Below, piece by piece: positions 26,282-37,742 of a stretch of DNA of 64,000 nucleotides; the first letter of the stretch is position 1, and each line of letters starts with the position of its first letter. The notes below the pieces were generated by a model. That model worked only from the letters and a program-made list of their open reading frames with translations, had not been told where the DNA came from and searched no databases. This DNA is from Daucus carota subsp. sativus. Lineage: Eukaryota; Streptophyta; Magnoliopsida; Apiales; Apiaceae. The DNA is taken from contig NC_030385.2 of assembly GCF_001625215.2 (NCBI RefSeq), forward strand, positions 36,543,598 through 36,607,597. The letters are read 5' to 3'. The translations under genes and the position numbers were made by a program.

Positions 26282-26336
26282 TCCTCACAACTCTTAAGAG
26301 AATTCTGGTCCCATCTTTTTAACCTTAATGTGGTTC
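26282..26336 (-). promoter_or_regulatory. EAF1 leader exon part with short uORF
   Basis: A TTATAG acceptor ends at 26337, so 26336-26282 is the last leader segment before the start codon. It holds a 7-codon upstream frame at 26314-26294 (MGPEFS then TAA) that ends 12 bases before the main ATG. It could reduce initiation at the main start (inference). Confidence 0.5.
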
Positions 26337-26781
26337 CTATAACAAAGTACTAGCAATTATTGAAGAAGAATCGAGAAAAGTACCAACAAATAGATAGTGC
26401 AACAGACTGAGACAGCTCAGAAAATCACGCATATTATATTTAAACGGTCAAAAAGGCGAACTTAGCCCTCACAAAAACACACATATATACATTACATTGA
26501 GAACGTTGAGATTTCAAGGTTTTGCTAAAATACACAACATGATCACATACAAACTATTCACAGGTTGTTCAATTAAAATGATAGCGCAACTAACTTCTAT
26601 ACGTCGACAGAGCACAATAACACGCTACGCGATAAGTATTAACACTAGAATCAAATGCCACGCAATGAACCATACAAATAAAGAAATAGAGAATTTCAGT
26701 AAATGCTGCTTATACTAACCCTAAACGCACCAATTCCACGTTCTAGGGTTTGCAAAACTACAAAATTCACACGAAAATTAC
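26337..26781 (-). other. Inferred 5'UTR intron of EAF1
   Basis: Donor ATTGAG|GTAATTT at 26782/26781 and acceptor TTATAG at 26338-26337 on the minus strand. The leader exon would extend upstream to about 26950. Minus-strand AAACCCTA telo-box motifs lie both within this intron (near 26743) and just upstream (near 26836). A GAGAGA-rich stretch lies at about 27015-27050. Inferred from splice signals only. Confidence 0.5.
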
Positions 26782-27049
26782 CTCAATTGTGACAATACGT
26801 CGAGAAAATCGCAGCTTAATCCCCGTATATATTTCTAGGGTTTTGCCCCAATTAAAACAACAAATTAGCCCTAATTAACATCAACCTTTAAATAAACTCC
26901 TTCGCGCCCTATCAATATAACATACAAATAATCATACAAATATAAATTTGTGTGTAATTTTGTGTAGATGAAGTGTATATAATGTTGTTCGTCTTCGTGC
27001 TCGTTCACAAACTTTCTCTCTCTAAAAGTTTTGTTGTTTCTCTCTCTAG

Positions 27050-28219
27050 GATTGTAACTAGTAGTGGGCTGGACATGCAGAGACGAAGACGAAGAACGAG
27101 GCCTTTTTCGGGTATTTCATTGGGCCATATTTTATTTTGTTCTTAAAATTTAATGTATTACTGTATTGATTTGTATTTTTCATGGGTAATTTCGGAAAAG
27201 TATATTTATCACATGGCTTGTTTTCTTGTTTGTGACCGATTGGAAATTTGGGATCTTGATCGTTGAAAATTTTGTCATGTACTTTGTTTATTGACAACGG
27301 CTGGTTTTAGACTCTTTAAATATTCAACTGAGATTTTACTGTATTGTTGATAATCAACAGATCGGTCTTAACAGATTGTATACGATTTTAATTTTATAAT
27401 TCTATACATATATTTGATAAAATATCGCAATGCCATGCAGAGATTAATTGAACATAATATTATAATATCTCATAATATATGATGAAATTTCAAAAAGAAT
27501 ATAAATATATTGAATAATATCATAAAATTCATCATTTTACTAAGTCCAGGCATTTGAAAATCATCATATATTCATGAATTTCAAAAAATAACAATAGAAT
27601 AGCTTCAATTTCTTAAGTATAATTTAATATTCCCATTAAATATCACCAGATTTTATAAAATAATCATAAGTTAATATCACAAGATTCTGATACATTTATT
27701 AAAATTCGAATTGGATACATTTAGATTTAATAAAAAAATCCTTTTAAATCTCAATCGGATATATTATCTTCAAAAAGTTTGTTTGTTAGAATTGAAATAT
27801 TATTTATGATGGATATATTATCTTCAAAAAGTTTGTTTATTAGAATCTTAAAATTGGATATATCATCTTCAAAAAGTTCCTTAAATATGTATTCTGACTT
27901 GTTTATATGTGTGTGGTCAGTGGTGTAAAAGTGATTTTTAGTGTCATTTGAAATTTTAATTTTAATGATACGATATAAATTTTAATATTTTATGTATATT
28001 TAATTTTGTTTTACATGTAACATTTTAAATAGATATATTAAGATGATTTATTGGTTTGTTTGAAATAAAATGTTTCTAATAAAATTTAATAATTAGATTT
28101 GTTAAAAATTGATATTAATATAAGTCCGACGGTGACTTGGATGGAATAGATCAACTTGAAATAGGAGTTTATGCGTGAGCGTAAATGTTTAAAGCCCGGT
28201 GCTAATTACGAGTCTAAAG
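27050..28219. other. Intergenic, AT-rich, with threefold repeat
   Basis: No gene seen. At 27757, 27811 and 27856 the block GGATATATTATCTTCAAAAA recurs (third copy with one change), followed in the first two by GTTTGTTT-TTAGAAT. Otherwise AT-rich sequence without recognisable features. Confidence 0.5.
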
Positions 28220-28611
28220 CAGGACTGTAATTCGAGCCGGGCAGGCGAGTTTCGAGCCAAGTTTAATCGAGTAGAGCCAAGGTGGCTCGTTAACTCATCT
28301 AGCTTAAATCTTTACTCAAAACTCGACTCGGCTAATTTCACGAATCGAGACGAGCCGGCTCGTTTAGCTAAACGAGCCGGTTATAACGAGTCGAATGAGC
28401 TTGTATAATTTTATATTTAATCGAGTCCAAACCTCTACTCGAACTCGGCTCGTTTAATTTCACGAGTCAAGTCGAGCCGGCTCATTTGATTAACCGAGCC
28501 GAAACTTTTGTCCGAACTCGACTCGTTTAACGAGTCGAGTCGAGTCGAGGCCACTTAAACGAGTTCGAGCCGAGCGAGCTCGCGAGCCGCCCGACTCGAA
28601 TTACAGCTCTA
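28220..28611 (+). mobile_element. CGAG-rich TIR element, copy 2
   Basis: About 390 bp bounded by inverted ends: left CAGGACTGTAATTCGAGCC, right the complement of AGAGCTGTAATTCGAGTCGG. The interior is a dense field of CGAGCCG / CGACTCG / TTTAATTTCACGAG. The termini and composition resemble non-autonomous hAT elements common in angiosperms. No clear 8-bp target duplication was found. Short open frames inside are low-complexity artefacts. Confidence 0.65.
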
Positions 28612-28630
28612 GAATTAGAATTACATGTTA

Positions 28631-28850
28631 TTTAGGGACCGTTTGGGTGAGCTTAAAATAAGTGCTTCTTACTTAAAATAAATAAGTGGGGTAGAAGTTA
28701 GAATAAGTGATTAAAGTGTTTGGGAAATAAGCAGAAGCCCTGGAACAAAAGCTAGCATTTTTAACTTTTTATAAGTACTTCTTAACTTATTACACAAACG
28801 GTACGAATAAGTGCTCATAACTTATAATTCAGAAGCTGGTCTTATAAGTT
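28631..28850 (+). repeat. CCGTTTGGGTGAGC-type MITE
   Basis: Starts GGGACCGTTTGGGTGAGC and continues AAAATAAGTGCTTCTTACTT; the inner part has CACAAACGGTACGAATAAGTG. The same blocks occur in inverted orientation at about 56653-56905 and, shortened, at 59198-59331. Non-coding; likely a hAT-like MITE family. Confidence 0.6.
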
Positions 28851-30028
28851 CTAAAAAAACACCCACTTGGTTAGTGTATATTGGTCAAGATGTGAAAGGT
28901 CTTTCTAATACACTAAGAGAAGAATATGAAATTCGTTTATATCAATTCAGAAAAATAAACCAAATCGTCTTATTGGTTATTGCTTGCTTACATGCACTAC
29001 TCTTCATAAATAGTTAAGAAAATTGTGATATCTTAAATGCGATTACCGTGTCTTCAAGCTAATAAACTTTAAACAATAAAAAATTAAAATCTATAGTATA
29101 AAATATAAATAATATCGCCTTTAAATTCGCTACTCGCCGCAATTTTTTTAAATTTTTTTTTGACAAAACGGCAATTTTATTTCTCATTGCAATAGATATA
29201 TATAGTCCGAAATTTAATCAAGAAATAGTGTGATCGTCTAAAAAGTGAGGGCGGCCACAAGGATTTAGGCTGTAGTAGCTTTCATATCTATTTGGTGGCC
29301 AACCAAGGAGCCCACCAAATCACTAATCAGCTCATTGGATTTTATTTAAACAAAGTCTACACATTTCTAAATGCCAATCCACACCATGAGTCATGAACTT
29401 ATCTGCACCCCTCTGTCAATTTGTTGAAGACTTTTAACTATAAAACAAAACCATGGTTACTTAGTTTATACACAACATACTTCTTTTAACAAAGAACTTT
29501 GCTTAATATATGTGTGTGTTTCACTTTGCATTAACACTTGGTGAAGGAGCCAAAACTTGGATTGTAAAATGAAAACATCCTAGAATGTGACTAGGTACAT
29601 ACCATTTGTTGTTTTTAATGACATGTTTTTAGTGAGATTAGTGAGTATGCACAAGGTGAAGCTGCAATTCTACTTAAGTAGTGACAAAATTGAATCTAAC
29701 ATATAGCATATATCATTTCTGAGACAGATTCAAAGTGATAAACAAAGTCGCCAATCTATGCAATAGAACTATAAGTACACAAATTTTTTATGAGTTGTTG
29801 GAGGCTGTGTTTATTTAAGAATGTATCATTTGATATACATCTATGAGAATTATACAGTCACATAGATCATGAAGAATTAGCACGGAGCCAAGCCAGCCAT
29901 CACTCACCTATACTATACTGTAATATGTGGCAATATAATTTTACAAAAACTCCTATATATACTGCAGATGCGATAGTAATATGGGAAAAGTCCAAATAGA
30001 CAACTATGTTGAGTTGAATCTCGAATGA
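28851..30028. other. Intergenic and CRF 3' flank
   Basis: AT-rich sequence with no recognised gene. The last 200-300 bases probably include the 3'UTR of the minus-strand AP2/ERF gene. Confidence 0.4.
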
Positions 30029-30844
30029 TTAAAGTAGAAAATCGTGTAGGAGGTCAAAATCGGCAAAATCTGGGTCGTCGACACGAGTCCTGGAGTAGGT
30101 CCTGGAAAGCATAATATCGGGCAAGCAGAAAGGGACAAGCTGGTCCTCTATCTGAAAACCAAAGGCATCAACATCTCCGTAGCCAAACGTGGCTAGGTCC
30201 TCGTCGTCATTGTAGGGGAGTACTGATGTCGGGGACAGAGCGCCAGCAGGGAGCGCAGGCTCTGCAGCTGGAGTAGTGGCTGATTCAACCAGTTTGTTCT
30301 CAGGGGAAGAAATGTTTGTGTTTACTTGATCAGGTGGTGGAGGGAAATTTGTGATGGCATCAGGACCCTTGAGTTTGATGGCAGCTGTGTCGTAGACAGC
30401 AGCCGCTTCTTCAGGGGTGTCGTAAGTGCCCAGCCAGAGCCTTTTTCTCATGACAGGATCACGAATCTCAGCAGCATACCTCCCCCAGGGGCGTTGCCTC
30501 ACGCCCCTGTACTTTCTCTGCGGACGAGCAGGAGGTGGAGGAGGAGCTGATCTATCAGATACCTCCTCTTCCTCCTGCTGTTCTCGACGCCTTCTGTTAT
30601 TAGTAGCACTAGCAGAAGGAGTGAAGTTGATCTCAGACACTTGTCTTTTAACCACCCTCCTCTTCCTCTTTCTCTTGTTCCCGACTATATAGTCATGATC
30701 ATAGTCCTCGTCAGAGGAGCAATCAGTAGCATCAGCATCGATAAGAATAATTCTCAAGACCCGACGTTGGGAGGCGGAGGAGTGCTTCTTGCTAGTGCGG
30801 CTGATCACTCGATCACAAAACTCCACTACTTCCGTCTCCCCCAT
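30029..30844 (-). CDS. AP2/ERF factor of the cytokinin response factor type
   Basis: Intronless nuclear transcription factor of 271 aa. An N-terminal CRF domain (about residues 27-47, [20 protein letters not shown]) marks ERF group VI. A basic nuclear-localisation stretch ([11 protein letters not shown], 57-67) follows. The AP2 DNA-binding domain is at about 111-168 ([20 protein letters not shown] and [13 protein letters not shown]). A proline-directed SPTSVL motif at 204-209 is the conserved CRF phosphorylation-type motif. The C terminus is acidic and aromatic, as in activation regions. Members bind GCC-box promoters and act downstream of cytokinin, cold or stress signals. The change to [12 protein letters not shown] within AP2 is slightly atypical. 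Which CRF it is cannot be settled here. Confidence 0.93.
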   Translation of the reverse strand: MGETEVVEFCDRVISRTSKKHSSASQRRVLRIILIDADATDCSSDEDYDHDYIVGNKRKRKRRVVKRQVSEINFTPSASATNNRRRREQQEEEEVSDRSAPPPPPARPQRKYRGVRQRPWGRYAAEIRDPVMRKRLWLGTYDTPEEAAAVYDTAAIKLKGPDAITNFPPPPDQVNTNISSPENKLVESATTPAAEPALPAGALSPTSVLPYNDDEDLATFGYGDVDAFGFQIEDQLVPFCLPDIMLSRTYSRTRVDDPDFADFDLLHDFLL

Positions 30845-31010
30845 ATCCCTACACAGCTGGATCAGACAGAAACTTAGCCAACTTTCGGCTACCTATATAG
30901 GCAAAAGCACGAAAGAAGACTTTGTCAAAAAAATCTAAAATTTTTACCACCACTATCCTGCCACAGAGTACGCAATTCACTCTAGAAACAAAACCAATAG
31001 AGTGACTTCT

Positions 31011-31020
31011 GTTTATATAC
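31011..31020 (-). promoter_or_regulatory. TATA box of the CRF gene
   Basis: The minus-strand reads GTATATAAAC, 167-176 bases upstream of the ATG. That places a start site near 30985 and a leader of about 140 bases. A CACGTCAGC motif lies about 55 bases further upstream (near 31070). Confidence 0.6.
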
Positions 31021-33208
31021 CGAGTCCCCACTCCTAGTTTCGTGGTAATGTTGAAGAAGTGGAATGAGCACGTCAGCAGCCACCGTCAGCAGGTAAATTA
31101 CCTACACCACTTGACCACAGGACCGATCCAGCTTACTTCTTCCACAGATTTTTTTACTTAATTTCTTGACTTTTCTACTCCCTACCCCCACTCTCCCGGC
31201 GGCCTTGCCCAGTCCCTATCGATTGTTACTTACATTATCGCCTTCTTTAATCATTACTCAGACTATTCATCTCGAACTATTAATTTAGTTACTGATTAAA
31301 TCATCAAACAGAAGCAAATCCGCGTGTCTAAATACGACACAAAATTAACACCTGTACAGGCAGGCCTGCGACTTTGGGGCATATTATATGAATAACAAGT
31401 TCTGTATTTACGCGATCTACTAGCATAATGATATTGTAAAGTTATGTCATATCAGTGATCTAGTTTGTGCCGAAGCGAGATAATTCCAACGCAATTATTA
31501 TTCTCTAAGGAATGATAAGATTTTATCAAGATATTCCTCAACATCCAGCGGATGAAAGACAGAAGGAAGAGAGAAGTATCACGGCTGCTTAAATGATGAA
31601 AAAGCAGCGACAGGTACAAGAAGAATACTAATTCACCTCATGTGCATTCTGCGACATTTCTCTATTGTGATGGTCAGCCGTGGGCCTGGGAAGCAATAAT
31701 ATGTATTTTGAAATAATAGCACCAAGAAAAAAAAAATTGTGCGCATGTACTAATATAGAGCCAGTCAACTAAAATATTTGAAAAGTTGCATCTCAGGGAA
31801 CCACGAGTTTATGCTTGCAGAAGAAGTGAAGTAGGAAGGAGGACTCAAATTTGAATTTCCTAAGCTGTTAGAAGCGGGGCTTATTAGATCGTAGACTAAT
31901 TCAACACTAATGCCCTGGCTCATAAATTTTTTTCCTACAACCAAAAACTCAAACAGGATACTGCAACACAAGATTTAAGCATAGATTGCTCAACACAAGC
32001 TATGAATAGCTGTAATTTTTTTTTTTATTGCCAACACTTGTGTATTTCAAATGATCAAATTAGTAAGACCGAAATCATGGATCATACCTGACCGCCATAG
32101 AGCATACTTCTGTCTCGGTTCAGCTGTGGCTTAATATTTGGCATGGTCAGTTGATACTCGCGAGTGATTTCAGGGACCAGAGGATCATCATTGTTTGTCT
32201 GTCAGTAGAGAACAGATGGACTACAAGGCCCGACACATATGATCATCTGCGTCAAAAAGTTCATAAATTTGATTTTAAAGTATGTAAACAGTTGCACATA
32301 TATCGCTACTTATTACCACTGATAAAGGGAATCTGAGATTAGCCAACACCTTCACAATAGTCTTCTATTACATGCATACTATCTATTTTGAGTCTAAAGA
32401 GTAAAGACATGAGACATCTTTCCAGAGAAACAAACATCAGTAAAAAAGGCTAGCATTCGTTCAGAAAGTTAAGGGCGACACTTGCAAATGGAAGATGTAC
32501 CATTACCAGTGCTGCATGATGTAGGGGGAATGGAGGATACTTCTGCATATCATTGAGCTCGTTCACAGTTTCGGAATTCGATGCTTTGACACACAAGTGA
32601 CCTGTAAAGAAACTGTAAGGTAATTACACAGCAGCACCTAACAATACTTTCTAATGAATCAGTGTTGCTAATATTGTCCATCTCTCCATAATTTGTAAAC
32701 CAAAAGAAAAAACACCTAAAAGATGAACTGGGGCTACCAGCAGTTCTCAAAATTGAGATGTAAACAATTCTGGAAGCCGAAAGGGCATCCATTCAGAAAT
32801 TTCCAGCAAAACAGAGTATTATATTGTTCTAAAATTATATCTCTATTAATTAACCTTGGATAAATTCTGAATGAAGATTTGTTTGTTGTAATGGTACTAT
32901 AAGATCAATAATGATGTTTCTTGAATCCATTTTGGCTTGTTGGCAGATTTGATTTCTAATTCCTCTCATCAGATATCACATTTTGTTTTTTGTTAATGTT
33001 CAATCAAATAGAATTGCTTACATTGTAATTATTACAACAAATAGTATTATGACATGCTACCTCTCCCTAATTTGACCAAACCACTGAAAAAAAAACATAA
33101 TGAAAAAACTGGACAAACTTCACTCTCTTGACAGAATCTTACTATCATGTGAAATCAAATAAATTTTAAACTGACATTGCAATTAGATTCAATGGACTTG
33201 CAAGGAAA
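31021..33208. other. Intergenic; no recognised gene
   Basis: Contains the CRF promoter at its left and probably the 3'UTR of the receptor-kinase gene at its right. The middle (about 31400-32900) is less AT-rich than other gaps, and no protein could be recognised in any frame. A non-coding transcript or unrecognised exons cannot be excluded. Confidence 0.35.
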
Positions 33209-35670
33209 TCAGGGGGTCTGCACATTTGAGTCCTTGGATTTGTTGTTCTCTTCTGAAGATGGCCGGTTCTCTGAGTCAGATTGCCGAATCTCTTCTATCA
33301 TTCTAATCACTTCATTTATGTTTGGTCTCATGTCTGGCACCCTTGCAACACATGCCATTGCAATTTGCAGCATTTGCACCATCTCTTCTTCTATGTTTTG
33401 ATATCTCATCAATTCTACATCAAATACTTCAGCTGTCCATTCTTCTCTCACCACTGACTGTACCCACCTTGGGAGATCAACCATATCATCCCGAGTTGGT
33501 GACTGAATTGGTTGTTTTCCGGTCAACATCTCGAGCAGGAGGATGCCAAAGCTATATACATCTGATTTATGACTGTGCTTGCGTGTTTCAATCACCTCTG
33601 GGGCACGATACCCTACATGCCGAGATGGAGTGGCAGGGAAGTTCATTAGAGGTGCTAACCCGATATCAGAGACACAGCCGTCTAGGTCTTGGTTGAGAAG
33701 AACATTTGAGGACTTGATGTTTCCGTGAGTAAATTTACCACCACCTGCAGAATGGATGTGGGCTATACCTCTTGCAGCTCCAAGAGCTATTTTAATCCTG
33801 GTTACCCAGTCTAGTGGAGTTCTCCCGGCACCCCTAGTTCCTGAGATCAGATTATCATTCAGCAGAGAGTAATACTGAGGATTAACTAATAGTCTTTAAC
33901 AGAGTAAAAGCTACTGTGCATCATATCTCAAATTAAAAATACAATGGTAGGCAATCTACATAAGATAGTCTTAAACGAGTTTCACAGGTAAATGATATGT
34001 CACTACAAAACATTTCAAATAAAGCAAGAGCATATATTTGGGTACTGGGGACGAATTGTATTACGGCTACAAAATCTAGACTCTAGTTAAATATTCCAAA
34101 ATAAGGCAGGTAAATCACTCTTATGAAGTTTTGCCTCTTATGTCATTTGAAATTCTCTCTGCCACAGTTAGGTAAATTGTTTCAAATGGCATACAGTCCT
34201 GGGCAGAAAAATCTAGAAGTCAATTTCTGAAACTATACGGGTGAAGTTTATCACAATGCTTATAAAATGCCAACACCGACAATAGACTACTATTAAATCT
34301 TCAAATTAAAATATAGTTTAAAGAAGCTTACCGTGCAATAGCATGGACAAGCTACCGTTGGGGATATAATCATAGACTAGAAGTTTCTCGTCTTTTGAGT
34401 AATAATAAGCACGGAGGGGCACCACATTTGGATGCTGCCCAACTCTTCCAATGGCATCCATCTGCTGCTCAAAGTCTTTTTTTCCCACCACTACTTCTTT
34501 CAATCGTTTTACTACCACAGTTGTTGACTCCTCCAGGACAGCTTTATATGCAGTCCCATAACTTCCCTTTCCAAGCACTTCAGCTGAAGCCCTCAACAAA
34601 TCCTCAAGATCAAAATTATAAGAACAGCCTTCAAAGAAAACCAGCTTGTTCTTTTCCGGCTCTTGCACTCCACTGCCAAACTCCTCCTTAGGTTTCTCAC
34701 TCCTTCCACCAGTAGCAGACTTCCCCTTCGTAACGCGTTCGCCGTCACTCCCCTTTTTCCTTAAGCAGCACAGAAATATGATTAAAATTAGAAGAAACAG
34801 AAGCACAGCCCCTCCAGCTGCAATAGCAATAATAGCACCTAAACTAATTTTCTTTTTAGAGCTTTCTTTTTTGGGCACTTGTGGAACAGGTGGAGAAATG
34901 GTTGGCGAAGGTGGAGGACGTACAGGAACTACAGGTGAGCAAGCAACAAGTGGTGGCCCGCATAAGAAAGTGTTTCCCACAAACGAGGAATTCGGGAACC
35001 CTTGGAGGGAGGATGGAATAGATCCATTTAGATGGTTATTACTTAAATTCAAGCGCCTTAGTCCGGGAAGGGTGATATTGGGGATATGTCCAGAAAGCGA
35101 GTTATTCTGAAGGCTTAATGCAGTAAGTCCTGTCCAGTTCTGTATAGACAGTGGTATGTTGCCAGTTAGGGAATTGAATGAAAGATCCAGTATGCTGAGT
35201 TGGGAAGAAAAAGAGGTTGGAATATCACCAGAAAAGTTGTTATTTTGGAGAAAAAGGTTGCGGAGGGAGGGGAGGGAAGCAATATCAGACGGTATGCTTC
35301 CATCAAGGGCATTTGATCGGAGGCTAATAATACTTAAAGAATCTAGTTTTCCAAGCGTGTTGGGTGGAATTTTCCCAATAAGGCCAACACCAGGGAGTCG
35401 AACCGTGAGTACATGAGCACCATCTGGAGTGCAAGTGATGCCTACCCAAGTTGTGCAGATAGAGGTGGAAGAATTCCAGTTCAGCTTTCGACCATGGGGA
35501 ACAGCAGCAGCAAATGCAAGAAGAGCTTGTTGATCAGAATTCAAATCACCAAAACTCTGAGGCAGAAGAACAAGTACTGTGAATATGGACACAATCAACT
35601 GGAAAGGAGAGCAGCGCTTCATTAGGAATCGCTCAGCTGTATGCCAGTAAATGTGGCGCATATCTCTCAT
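33209..35670 (-). CDS. Probable inactive LRR receptor kinase (At5g58300-like)
   Basis: Exons 35670-34332 and 33840-33209 give 656 aa; the intron is GT-AG. Order: signal peptide (about residues 17-41); N-terminal cap with [13 protein letters not shown] and WVGITC; five or six LRRs (about 87-235); a proline-rich juxtamembrane stretch (245-266); a membrane helix (about 278-303). Then comes the [22 protein letters not shown] kinase domain (glycine loop about 367-372, lysine 388 in VVVK). The catalytic-loop HRD is HGN ([11 protein letters not shown]) and DFG is DIG, so catalysis is probably lost while ATP contacts partly remain. This fits the LRR-III group of plasma-membrane pseudokinases. The start at 35670 follows a TCCTAACAG acceptor of an inferred leader intron. 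The longer frame to 35844 would be intronic. Confidence 0.93.
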
Positions 35671-35674
35671 TTTC

Positions 35675-36902
35675 CTGTTAGGATATAGGAGCGATGAAAT
35701 ATTATTAGAACTAAACAAAAAACTGAACTCACGTATATGAATTGAAAATAAGATAGAACACAAGTGAGAATTTTTCTGTTCAACGAAATGAATATTTGTA
35801 ACTACACAATTCCTTAAGGATAAAAAGAACAATTGTGTCTTCATGTAGTAGTGGCCACAAAATCACAGGCAAAAATTAGAAGGTGAAACCAGCTAAAATT
35901 CCCTACACTACCAGACCCACAATAATAATACTGAGAAATACTGAACATTCATCGGTGACCAGAGAAGGACATCACAAAGCCTGTTGACCAATTTGAATAC
36001 CAAACATTCCAAATAACTTATCACCGCCAATTATCTTTTCCATTGAGTGACAAAAAAATTCTAACATCAAAGGTCAACTTGGGAGGGGGGAGGGGGGCAC
36101 GTGGCCCCAAATAACCTTTTTATTTTAATGAAATGAAAAAACATATAGGGATGTAAGGATGCCCCTTTCCCCTTTTCAAAGAAAAAACAGGATCTGCTCT
36201 GGCCTGTTAGCTCAAATACTCATAGTATACAAGCACAGGGATTACACTTCTTAGTAAACATATAATTAAGAAAAGAAAGCTTTCTCCGTAAACTGGTAAA
36301 ATGATAGTGGATAAAGCATTTCGCAGCAAGATGAGGACATGCCGCTGTTAATTTAACACATTGCAAGATAGTAGAAGGTAGTGCACAAGGCAGTACTAAG
36401 AATTCACAAGACAGAACATTGATGCAGTATAAAGCACTAAGTAAATCCGATTCAACACGATACGAAACTTGAATATCAGTGATGGAAAACATGTGTTAGG
36501 TTATCAAACATGAGTAATTGAAATGGTAATGTGAGTATTTAGGTGGGATGCAGGTAGCAGTTGGTGAGAGATTAACAAGTGAGGGAAAAAGAGAGAAAGT
36601 AAAAGCATAAAATTACTAATTATGAGTGGTTGGTTTCGATTTAAAGCTGGTCAAACCAACTTATAACTTTAGAATTATCTGCAAATTAATTAAAAAACAA
36701 ATTCAAAAGTTGAACTTTTAGCAAATTGAAAGATGGGATTTTTAAGTTATAGGAACAGATAATAAAGTAGATAGACACTAGCTTTAAGCAAGAAATGCAG
36801 TATGGATTGATAATATAGAGATAATGTTGTAATGTTACATATAGACATAGAAGTAGCAGTAATTATGGAGATCTAGAGAAAAGAAAGGTGTGAATGTAGT
36901 AC
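35675..36902 (-). other. Inferred 5'UTR intron of the receptor-kinase gene
   Basis: Donor CCAG|GTACT at 36903/36902 and acceptor CCTAACAG at 35676-35675. The intron carries a G-rich tract at 36081-36097 next to a G-box/ABRE CACGTGGC at 36098-36105. Based on splice signals and homologous gene structure only. Confidence 0.55.
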
Positions 36903-37064
36903 CTGGAAACATTGGTAAGAATGTAAGTGAGTTTAAAGCAAACACTGAGTAGCAAATTAGGATGAGGAGCGGAGAATTATGTTGGGTGTGGCTGGGGAGA
37001 GACTAGAGAGGGAGAGAGAGATTTAAGGGAGAGTGAAATTAGAGAGGGGGGGGAGAGAGATGCA

Positions 37065-37101
<37 letters not shown>

Positions 37102-37132
37102 TTGGGGGAGCTCAAGAGAAGCTTGAAGTTTC

Positions 37133-37169
<37 letters not shown>

Positions 37170-37340
37170 GGGGAGAGAGAGGATTGGGGGAGCTCAAGAG
37201 AAGCTTGAAGTTCCTGCCGTGGAGTAGTAGTGTAGTTTGACGATGTTGTGGATTTTGTAGAGAGAGACGAAATGTAGAGAGGGGGGAGGAATTGGGGGAG
37301 AGTGAGTTGATGAGCGACTCAACTCAACTCAACTCAACCA
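36903..37340 (-). repeat. GA-rich leader/promoter with duplicated 38-mer
   Basis: The likely leader exon of the receptor-kinase gene lies here. Two (GA)n runs (37068-37096, 37135-37166) alternate with two near-identical 38-bp copies (37098-37135 and 37180-37217, starting AGGATTGGGGGAGCTC). In the sense of the minus-strand transcript this is a (CT)n leader, common in plant genes. A short (CAACT)n run lies at 37317-37338. Confidence 0.7.
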
Positions 37341-37461
37341 CCGGACGAAATGAATAGAGAGAAGCTACTGGCTAACGCTACTGGACACAGGAGCTGATGA
37401 TGCAATACACTGCATACAACATACTTTAATAAATATTCCTCTAACGTCCTCCTAATTAATA

Positions 37462-37742
37462 CTCCCTCCGTCCCTCTGGGATCTATACGTTTCTTTTGGA
37501 CACGGGAATTAAGAAAAATGTATAAATTAATGTAAAGTAATGAGAAAGAGAAAGAAAAGTAGGTAAATTGGCGGGACCCATTAATATTTAAGTGATAGAT
37601 TTGAAAAAGTAGATGAAAGTAGTGGGTGAGTGGGATTTTTATATTATAAAACTTTACCATTTTGGGAAAATTTTGAAATGTATAGAATTAAATGGGACAT
37701 CCCGAAAAGGAAAGTGTATAGAAATCAGAGGGACGGAGGGAG
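37462..37742. mobile_element. Stowaway MITE (281 bp)
   Basis: Left end CTCCCTCCGTCCCTCTG, right end CAGAGGGACGGAGGGAG, flanked by TA on both sides. It has the same length as the 5471-5751 copy and shares internal blocks (GAAATGTATAGAATT, GGGACATCCCGAAAAGGAAA). It inserted upstream of the receptor-kinase leader. Confidence 0.9.

Noticed and set aside
28199..28408. 69-codon open frame in the CGAG-rich repeat
   Set aside because: Low-complexity repeat translated by chance; the same repeat elsewhere is not open.
34646..35110. Plus-strand 154-codon open frame opposite the receptor-kinase exon
   Set aside because: Antisense shadow of the leucine- and proline-rich region; codon pattern and protein make no sense.
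35671..35844. N-terminal extension of the receptor-kinase frame up to 35844
   Set aside because: It lies beyond a good CCTAACAG acceptor and would put extra residues in front of the signal peptide; treated as leader intron.
37033..37227. Frame coding for a long glutamate/arginine repeat
   Set aside because: Direct translation of (GA)n microsatellites in the receptor-kinase leader region.
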